Origin: Zymoseptoria tritici IPO323
Lineage: Eukaryota; Ascomycota; Dothideomycetes; Mycosphaerellales; Mycosphaerellaceae
Length of the DNA stretch: 64,000 bases
Direction of reading: 5' to 3'
Assembly (NCBI RefSeq): GCF_000219625.1
Contig: NC_018214.1
Location: 62,001-126,000, forward strand
Shown: in pieces, positions 55,989 to 64,000 of the stretch
How the letters are laid out: the number at the start of each line of letters is the position of its first letter
How positions within the stretch are numbered: position 1 is the first letter of the stretch
Program-made: the position numbers and the translations under genes
The notes under the pieces: model-generated
What the model was told of the DNA's origin: nothing
The model's database searches: none
The model's input: the letters and a program-made list of their open reading frames with translations, nothing else

Positions 55989-56106
55989 TTGAGCCTTTCG
56001 ACACTGCAGTCCAAATTTGTGTGTCACACACAAGCCCTTCGATCTCAGAGCACACAATGTCAAGAAACGCACTCCTCGGCAGCTAGCGGAAATCCCGGTC
56101 TTGGCC

Positions 56107-56760
56107 TCATTTTTCGTTGATCTTAATATCGACGCACCCCGACAAAAGCAAAGCTGCTCCGATGACAAGCAGCGGAATAATACCTCCGTCATTCTCGAGA
56201 AAGGCACGCTCTGACAACCCCGCCGCGTCCAACATCTGAGCGACCTTTCGAATCTCCTCGACCGTCGACCCGGGGTTGCTCACGGCCTTCATAGCGGCAT
56301 TGAGCTCCTTGCGGCGGGACTTGAACGCCTCTTTGAGCAAGTCGCAATCGCGGCCCAGCTGGTCATAGTCAACATCGTCAACGTCGAAATCGGCAAAGTC
56401 GATCAAAGCGCGGTGAGTGACGACATCGACGTTGGTGCTGATGTCCACTTTTTCGAGGTTTCGAGTCTCGATGAGCTTGGGCACGAGTTCGAGCTTGAAG
56501 GCGTGTTTGGAGCTTTCTGGGACACCTTCGAACGCGGATGGGATGGACACGAAGCCGCCTTTGATGCCGTCCAAGCCGCGAGACATGATGGGCTGCGAAT
56601 ATTGCTGTTGAGGCGTGCTAGCCAACCAGTCAGTGATACTTCGGCATAGGAGAAGCGCTAGGACTCACAGACTTTGCGGGCAGGCAATGGCAGTGTCTGG
56701 GCAATTGATGGCTCTTTGCTTGGTTGCAGCGTCAGGTTCGCATTGCGGATCTGCCTTCAT
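56107..56760 (-). CDS. unknown tail-anchored-like protein, 200 aa, two exons
   Basis: Exons 56760-56669 and 56617-56107 join over GTGAGT, branch ACTGAC and GCTAG. The first ATG of the second exon alone (56586) would give 159 aa, but the upstream exon (MKADPQCEPDAATKQ...) keeps the frame and has good splice sites. The middle is acidic (LIDFADFDVDDVDYDQ) and helical (LKEAFKSRRKELNAAMKAV). Near the C-terminus GGIIPLLVIGAALLLSGCVDI is one hydrophobic segment, followed by only a few residues. The arrangement fits a tail-anchored membrane protein. There is no known domain. Confidence 0.65.
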
Positions 56761-57799
56761 TTTATGTCCTTTGAAAGCCCGGTCCTTGGCAGTCAGCTCA
56801 CGGATGAATGCACGCATGAGCTGACCATAGCTTCGACGAGCAGTGGTCTGATGAGCGAGATGGAGTTCTGTCTCGTCGCATTGTTGGCCACACCTACTCA
56901 GCTCAGCTGTTCTCCACGCTGACTGTGCTTGTCATCGGTCTGGAACGTTCTGTCCGTGCTTCACCCGCGAGGAGTATGCGTACAGCTACTGCAACGTTGA
57001 CTGGAAAGCTGGACAGCTGTGGAGTGACCATCTCCAACATCGAACAAAAATCTGGATCTCAGAAAGCAGTGACTATTCTGGAGTCAGCACCGGGCTTTCC
57101 AAGAATTAGATTGCTCGTCAAGACTCAGACATGATATCGCTGCTCTGTCAACGATGAGCATGGGAAAAGCACTGCTTTTCTCGTGGAAGCGAGCCTCCAT
57201 TGTCTCGCTCTTGTTCAAACTTGCAGCATTGTTCTTCGAACGAGGTTCGGGTGCAACGACTATTGCCGCCAGTCCCATTCATGAACGCTCTCCATCGCAG
57301 AACAAGTCAAACAGATGTTCCGACGATGGCATCCTCATGATGAGCTCAGGGTGTCATGAGGTCAACTCGTCCCGCTCCATGTGAGCTCGACCATCACGCC
57401 AGGTCTCTCAGGCATACGAACCGCGTTCAGCAGCGCTTTCCCCCTTTGATCGTGACAGTGGAGCCCAATACCTGCATCTGATTGGCCAGATAGCTCTTGC
57501 AGGCGAGGCATGGCGTGTTGTCGTGCTGTCCTGGCTGGTGAAATCTCGCCAAACTTTTCCCACCATGAGACGATGCAACGACGCATCATTTGATCAGGGT
57601 ATACTCGCTGGCGCACGTTGTTACACCCGGTGGATGCGCGGATGAGAAAGGACAGGAATTAAGACGGTACATTCTCTGCCCGCGGGCTCCACGTCATAGC
57701 TAGCAGTCACGGAAGCCGGAACCTGCGGAGACCGAGGCCTCAGCAATATCCGCACCGTCGGCACCCGGACTCGACCTTGTACAGATCAACTTCGTCGAT
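56761..57799. other. intergenic 1 kb, no supported gene
   Basis: It lies between the divergent unknown gene and the Zn2Cys6 regulator. The ORFs are below 90 codons and show no features. It probably holds both promoters. Confidence 0.5.
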
Positions 57800-60175
57800 A
57801 TGGAGTCCGACGCCGCCGCCGCAGCAAGCGTGAGAACATCTACCGCGGTATGCTATCTTGCCGATGTCCGCATCAATGCCAATGACTGATTCGAGGTGCA
57901 TCTCAGTGCGATTCTTGTCGAATTCGTAAGGTATCTGGAGCGTCTTTTGATCTCCAGGCGAGCTATACCATTAACTTTGTGGTAGATCAAGTGTGATGGT
58001 CAGACACCATGCCGCCAGTGCTCGAGTGCGAAAAGAGAATGCCAGCACCTTCGCCGCAGCGAACCACGGGAGAAGCGAGCACGGGTACTGCTGTCGACTC
58101 AGTATGAGCAGAAAATTGATCGCATCGAGCAAAATCTGTCCCGCTTGGCCGATGCTGTGGCCACTCATGGACGGTCTGCAGTCGCCACTCCTAGTACAGG
58201 AGGGACTCCTGTTACTATCGATCCACCGAGCACCACCACGAAGAGAAATGGGTCGGCGCACGAGATGTCTCGCACAGCCATTACCAAGGGCGCAAGAACA
58301 CCCGTCGAACCACATTCTGACTTCACTCATCGCTTGCTAGGAAAGGTCTTCCGTAGCGACGCCGGCGACATATCGAAGGACATAATTACGCCAGCCGAAA
58401 CAGCGCCGTGCGCCGATGAAGAGGCTTGGGAGATTGCTGACGAGTCCACTCCATCGGATGGAAAATACTCGCTTCCTCCTTTCACAACCGTAGCAAGTCT
58501 TCTCGGATCGGAACGAGGTAAGCCAAAGCCGCTGTCGTCGATTTGGATGAACTCGATTGTCGCAGAGGATGCATTCACGGGACATTGCGTAGCCGTGTAC
58601 TATTCCACGGCCTATACGCAGTACCAATTGATCCTCGTTGCCGGAATACTGTCTTGGAAGTTTGCCTATCGAGCTGCCGCCACCGAGGACCACCTAGACC
58701 GAGAGGCAATGGAGGAAAGCAGTCAGATGTGTCGCGCTGCGCTGGAGACTGCTTTATCCCGACTGCCGTTGCACATGCTTCCCACTCTCGAGACTTTGCA
58801 AGCTCTTCTTGTAGGAGTAAGCAGATGATCCATGGCAACTTCACCTACCCGATACGATCCACTAAATCTACTCCAGGCAACATACGCCATCGAAGCTGCG
58901 AAACCATCGCGAGCATGGGAAATGATCTCCAAGGCGACCGAGATAAGCCAGGCTCTAGAGTACCATCAAATGCCTCCACCCGATCGCAGGACTGGAACCA
59001 CCGAGCACATTACATTCGGAATATTTGCAATGACATATATTCTCGACAAAGGACTCTCGCTCCGCCTTGGAAGATGCTCCAATCTACGAGATCATGATAT
59101 CTCATCATTTGCTCACCTCAACCAAGGACTGGTGTCCACTCGATCGATCTTTCAGCGATACATGACTCTGTCGATTTCGGTCGCGCGCCTACAAGGAGAG
59201 ACTTACGATCAGCTCTACAGTGCTTCGGCCGTGGCTCTCCAAGACAAAATGCGTCACTCTCGAGCCCAAGAATTACTTGCCTCGTTGTGGAAGTTGAGAG
59301 ATGAGATGCGCAGCCTGCGTGTAGGTTCGTCCCTCCGTACTCTGAGTCTTACCATCTGACAACCGTCCAGGAAATCCTGGAGCGAGACGGCGACGCCCTT
59401 AATCAGGAAGACTCGGTAATGTTGATGGCGGAAGATGTGACAATCCTTTCCCTGGCTACCCTCATTCTACGCACGGTCAGGCGCTCGCAAGACGCTGTCG
59501 AAGCCACGGCGTATCGATGCATCGACGTGGCTCGGGAGGCTCTAGAGGGTCATCGGCGATGCATCACAGCGATTGAGCCACATAATTCCGGGACGCTCGA
59601 GCTCTACATCAACTGGTGAGTTCATGCGCCCGCGAGCCAGACCGGACGATGGGTGCTAGGTTCATGTCAGCTAACACGTCCGCTCCAGGTCCCTCCTTTA
59701 CACCCCTTTCGCACCGGCCATCGTAGTCTTCTGCAATGTACTCGAAACCGGAGATGTGTCGGACCTGGCGAACTTGAAAATATTCGTCGCAAACCTGCGA
59801 CATCGTTGCGATGCTCATCCTTCACTACAAAGACTGTGCGTGATCTTCGAGCCGCTCCTCGGAATCGCCCAACGCTTTGTCCAACTTCAGACGGATGTCA
59901 GCACGAACATTGCCCATATTCACAACATGCAAGGCGAATGGACCGTGCAAGCACGAACGACCAATGGCGATCAGTCCAGTGGCAGCAACCATGTACCACC
60001 TCCCGGCGACACATACATGGAAGGCAACATTGGACAGCTCTACGATGCTTCGGGAGACCTCACTGGCGATGACCCCGCGTTCAGCGTCTGGCTTCGGGAT
60101 TGCCAGCAAACACTTCAAACTCTACAGCAGGATGATCTTTTCCTCACGGGAACGACTCTACTGCAAGACTTTTGA
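57800..60175 (+). CDS. Zn2Cys6 fungal-specific transcription factor, 692 aa, with a 24-nt microexon
   Basis: Six exons: 57800-57847, 57907-57930, 57986-58816, 58877-59320, 59371-59615 and 59689-60175, all GT-AG and adding up to one frame. The zinc cluster CDSCRIRKIKCDGQTPCRQC plus KREC (C-x2-C-x6-C-x6-C-x2-C-x6-C) is split: its first eight residues lie alone in the 24-nt second exon. A coiled-coil linker/dimerisation segment follows (YEQKIDRIEQNLSRLADAV). The fungal_trans middle homology region is marked by TLQALLVGATYAIEAAKPSRAWEM, created across intron 3, and later RLGRCSNLRDHDIS. The C-terminus is acidic/Gln-rich. It is a nuclear DNA-binding activator. Its stop codon faces the PKS stop codon 175 bp away, so it is a candidate pathway regulator. 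Confidence 0.88.
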
Positions 60176-60350
60176 CGGGACAACCGAGCTCAAGAGTCCT
60201 GCGGCGGCGTCTGGCATGAGATTGGCATCGCCCTGATACGAAAATTCTTTCTATTGCTCCCAAATACAATCCAATATGCACACTGCTAAATATGTACAAT
60301 GGAAGCCAAGTCGACCAAACCAAAGGGAACTACAATCGAACACATCTCGC

Positions 60351-63300
60351 CTACACCTCAATGCCCATCTTCTTCAAGATCAGGTGTACCAAATTCAAGA
60401 TGGAGCCACTGGAAAGGAGCTCCAGGACCTGCAAGTTCACCTCCGTCTCTCGCGCAATGTAATTCCGGATTTCAATTGCGACAAGAGAGTCCAATCCGAG
60501 TGCCTTCAGTGTCTGAGACGGCTTGATGGCATCTTCGGGAAGCACCAGCACGTTGGCAATCTTGATTGCCAAGGCCTCGTAAAGCGCTGTCGAGGCCTCC
60601 TCCGGAGTCGATGCTGTGCGAATGAGCTTCAGCAATGGGACATTCGCAGCGTCAGCTCCAGCTCCACCATCCTGCGAGTCCACGATCTCCTTGAGGATTG
60701 CGAACTTGGAATCGCTGATCCAGAAGCTCTCTTTGGTGGCATTGCCGAGACCAGTGATGCACTGACCGCCGCAGGACTGTAGCTTGCCAGTCACCGCAGC
60801 AGCCAGGAGAGCGAGGACTTGCGACTCGTCGAGGGTTTGTCCTCCGATGTTCTTCAGCACTTCTTCCCGACGAGCATCGCTGCCATCGGCCAGGTAGCCG
60901 ACATTTGAGATGGCGGCAAGATCGATGGAAGCTCCCGGAAGACCTTGGGATCTTCTCCACTCCATGAAAGAGTCGAGGAAGACGTTGGCTGCTGCGTACG
61001 CTGCTTGACCGCGGTTGCCCACGACACCGGCAACGGACGATAGCGCCACGAAGAAGTCCAGCTCTTGTCCTGCAAGCACCTGGTGGAGATTCTGTGCTCC
61101 TTGGACCTTGCAGGCAGTCACCTTCCGGAAGCTGTCAATGCTCATCTGCTCGTAGAGCATGTCCTCGAGGACCATGGCGCCATGAACGATACCGCGGATC
61201 TGTGGAAGACCATTCAGGTCTTGCTCGACCAACTGCTTCACGGAGACCATGTCGGAAACGTCACATGCCTTGACCACAAGCTTTGTGCCGTGGGGGCTGA
61301 GATCGTCTGCCAATGCCTGAACTCGATCGTTCATTGAAGCACTCCGGGAGGTGAGGACGATATTCCGGGCGCCCTTCATCGACATCCAGCGTGCCATGCT
61401 TCGGCCTAAGCCGCCGGTGCCACCAATGATGACATAGGTGGCATCGCTGCGTAAAAGGCTGTCGCCGACTTTCCTGGTGGTTGCCTATGCACTGTCAGTA
61501 TTCTGCCGATTAATGAAGACTGAGAAGGAGACTTACCCGAACTTGGTCGCCTTCGCGAGGAACAACGACTAGCTTTCCAAAGATCCTTCCGCTCTGAAGA
61601 GCTCTGAAGGCGGCTTCGGTCTCGGAGATGGGGAAAGTCTTGACGGGAGAGATCGGTGAGATTGTTCCAGAGGCGATCAGCTTGTGAACATCGGAGAGCA
61701 ATCGCTGCATGAGCTTCGGCTTGTATGCTGCGACCTTGGTAAGATCGACCGAAGAGAAAGTGCAATTGTACTCGAACTTGAGCATGTCCAGACGGCCGTT
61801 CTGGGTGATGTCGGCCTTGCCGATTTCGATGAATCTTCCGAATGGAGCGAGGCAATCCCAACTCTCCCGCAGGAGCTCGCCGGCCAGAGAATTCAACACG
61901 ACGTCCACTCCAGCCTGACCAGTGGCATGGCGCACCATCGGCCCGAAGGAGGCATCGCGGCTGTAGAAAATGTTCTCCTCGGGAATGGAATACTGCTCCA
62001 TCAGGAATTGCTTCTTGTCCGCACTTCCGACAGTGGCGAGGATCTTGGCTCCGATCGTCTTGGCGAGCATGATGGCAGCTTGACCAACACCTCCAGCAGC
62101 GGCGTGGATCAGGATCGTCTCGCCTTCCTCCAAGCGAGCGCAGTCGAAGAGCGCATAGTACGCTGTGGCGAAGATGACCGGAATTGTGGCAGCCTCTTCA
62201 AAGCTCACGCTGTCAGCGATGGGGAATGCGCTCGTCGCCAGGCAGCGTGCGTAGGTGGAGTAGGCACCGGTGGTCATGGCCATCACACGTTGACCGACTT
62301 GAACATTTGTGACGTTCTTGCCGATCGAGGCAACCACTCCACTGCACTCGACGCCGATGTATGGCTGGCTGACTTGCCCCATGGACACGACGATGTCCTT
62401 GAAGTTGACTCCAGTCGCTCGGACCTCGATCTCAATTGCATCGTCTTGCAGCACTTCCACTGGTTCATCCTCCCAGTATAGCGTGTCAAGAGCACCGGCA
62501 GACTCGATCTTCATCCGCAGTCTGCGATCAGGCTGTGCAAAATCTTGCTTCTGGAAAACGGCGGTTCCAGTCTGGCTTCGCATGAAGTCATTGAGCTGAT
62601 CATCGTCGACGATACGCAGAATGCTCAGGTGGCCCCTTGAAGCAGTAAATTCTGCATCTCGCACAGCCTCTTCAGGCGGAGAGAACCATAGACATTGCAT
62701 CGCCTGCTCGATCGCCATGACCGACCAGGAGCCTTGCAGCTCGCTTGAGTCCACGCCGAGTGTGTAGATCTTCGACATGTTTTCGGCACGGATAGTTCTC
62801 GCCAGTCCGACGCTCATGCCCGTCTCGGGCTCGTCTTTGGCGTACACCCAGATGACTTGCGCGCCAGTGAGCAAGACCTGTTTGAGGCTGTCAAAGTCGG
62901 CGCTTGAGACGTCCGCGAGCGAGGTACCACTGGCTTGAAGGAGGACCACTCGCTTTCCAGAACAGTCCACGCTGCCCAGGGCATCGATCGGTGCTTCCAG
63001 GCCGGAGTTGTAGTGGATTGATTCGGACACGTCACTGCTGAGCTTGTCGCAGTTGCCGAAATGGACAACGGTGATTTCGGATGTCTCAGCGGCATGGTCA
63101 CCGTTCACTGCAGCACCGTTCACACCATTCGTGCCATTGAGCTGGGTCAGGTGGCCATTCGTGCCGTTGACGTGATGATGGTCTCCATTCGTGCCGTTGC
63201 CGTTGGTAAGGGCATGTCCATTCGTGCCGTTGCCGTTGGTAGTGGCATGTCCGTTCGTGCCGTTGGTGCCGTTCAAGAGTGTGAAGCCCGTCGGCGCATC

Positions 63301-64000
63301 GAGAGGGGAGTCTCTTCGAGCATCCTCGAAAGGCGAGTCCTTTCTACCATATGGCTCGAAAGGCTCGGCAACCATTTTGTAGCAGATCTTCTCGATCGGA
63401 GCGGAAGTCGAATCAGCGTTTCCTAGCGGAGTCATGACGAATCCCTTGAATTCAATCACCGGCCGCCCTTGCTCGCCAGGCTTGGTCGCATGCATGTCGA
63501 AGGTCGTCGGCTTGGGAGCGGCGAGATCTGGCGTTCCGGAGCACCAGACTTGTAGATGCTCGCCAGTTTGTTTCACAGAGTCCATCTGGATCTTCACCGA
63601 CTGCACGCTCGTGGGCATGTAAAGGTTCTCGAAGGACCCTTGACCTGCTCCCAAGATCGGCCAGGTCAAGTGGAGAAATATGTCGAGCAGCGATGGATGG
63701 ATGACAAGCTCAGGCTCGAAAGCCTTGGGCATGAGGTTCTTCGTGTCCTGCACAAATATGTCTCCTCGGGAGTGCTCCGCGCCGGAGAAACAGTTCCGCA
63801 GGCCCTGGAATGAGGTTCCGTAACCAGCACCGACACGATCCAGGTCTTCGTATATCAGCTTTTGACATACCTCTTGGGTTGCCCTCGCAGTGATGATTTC
63901 TTCACGGCTACCCAAAACCTTGGCTTCGAGCTGTTGGCACGAAGCAAAAGCTTGATGCTCCCGGGCCCGAGAATTGGTCGCTCTCACGAGTCCACGGCAG
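60351..64000 (-). CDS. highly reducing polyketide synthase, 3' part (DH-ER-KR-ACP), truncated by window end
   Basis: Exons 64000-61537 (partial) and 61484-60351 are joined over GTAAGT and CATAG in phase 0. From the window end inward: the second half of a dehydratase (IHPSLLDIFLHLTWPILGAG). Then a linker with Asn-Gly-Thr-Asn-Gly repeats (about 63100-63290). A structural-KR-like stretch follows (RVVLLQASG, LARTIRAENMSKIY). The enoylreductase (about 62530-61560) has GVNFKDIVVSMGQ, GVECSGVV and the NADPH motif HAAAGGVGQAA. The ketoreductase (61470-60660) has GGTGGLGRSMARW, HGAMVLEDM, LSSVAGVVGNRGQAAYAAAN. A terminal ACP carries LGLDSLVAIEIR (phosphopantetheine Ser). No C-methyltransferase motif is seen between DH and ER, and no thioesterase. 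KS, AT and the DH start lie beyond 64000. The product is unknown. Confidence 0.92.
63100..63290 (-). repeat. coding minisatellite (Asn-Gly-Thr repeats) in PKS linker
   Basis: Inside the PKS exon, gccgttg/cgttcgtgcc-type units on the plus strand encode repeated NGTNG / NGNGTNG motifs with short spacers (HAT, HAL, DHHHV, HLTQL). It lies where many highly reducing PKSs carry the methyltransferase core, and is probably an unstructured linker of variable length. Confidence 0.85.

Noticed and set aside
1..64000. tRNA, rRNA or other structured RNA genes
   Set aside because: None was recognised by eye on either strand; a covariance-model search was not possible here, so absence is not proven.

Overview
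The window looks like a chromosome segment of a filamentous ascomycete (Pezizomycotina, probably Dothideomycetes; the class is inferred, not shown). The genes are intron-rich with short introns of about 50-80 nt, GTATGT/GTAAGT/GTGAGT donors and CTGAC/CTAAC branch sites. They encode typical fungal proteins: Zn2Cys6 regulator, highly reducing PKS, GPR1/FUN34/YaaH transporter, Kri1, Las17/WASP. Two blocks carry a strong repeat-induced point mutation (RIP) signature.

Layout. Positions 1-4860 and about 8440-15470 are RIP-destroyed repeat DNA. CA and TG dinucleotides are almost absent, while CG is kept. In the second block a minus-strand Ty3/gypsy element can still be read (protease, RT, RNase H, integrase), with Gln codons turned into stops and His into Tyr. 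The first block holds a minus-strand remnant of a retroviral-type integrase/transposase. The 3.6 kb island between the blocks is not RIPed and carries a three-exon gene for a small secreted protein with 12 cysteines.

From 15.5 to 20 kb: a broken NmrA-like gene, a second 12-cysteine secreted protein built from two tandem six-cysteine modules, a conserved-looking unknown protein and translation factor eIF1A. From 21 to 39.5 kb: WASP/Las17, an MFS transporter with an in-frame TGA, an epoxide hydrolase, a butanediol-dehydrogenase-like enzyme, a secreted GH5 glycosidase, an SDR, a head-to-head pair of ribosome-biogenesis genes (Dbp8 and Kri1) and a secreted tyrosinase. From 39.6 to 48.3 kb: a 2288-residue ZNFX1-like SF1 helicase fused to three CbxX-type AAA modules, divergent from an RGG-tailed conserved fungal protein that carries an apparent one-base frameshift. 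From 49.7 to 64 kb: an acetate-transporter-family gene with a lost splice acceptor, an FAD/NAD(P) oxidoreductase, a hotdog thioesterase, two unknown genes, a Zn2Cys6 regulator and, tail to tail with it, the 3' part of a highly reducing polyketide synthase that runs off the window.

The most interesting points are the CpA-only saturating RIP, the two cysteine-rich secreted proteins, the helicase-AAA fusion with its divergent partner, the regulator-PKS pair, and four genes with single-lesion or multi-lesion damage (NmrA-like, MFS, RGG protein, acetate transporter). For those, true pseudogenization and assembly error must be told apart. Exon structures were worked out by hand from splice signals, frame continuity and family similarity; no search was run.
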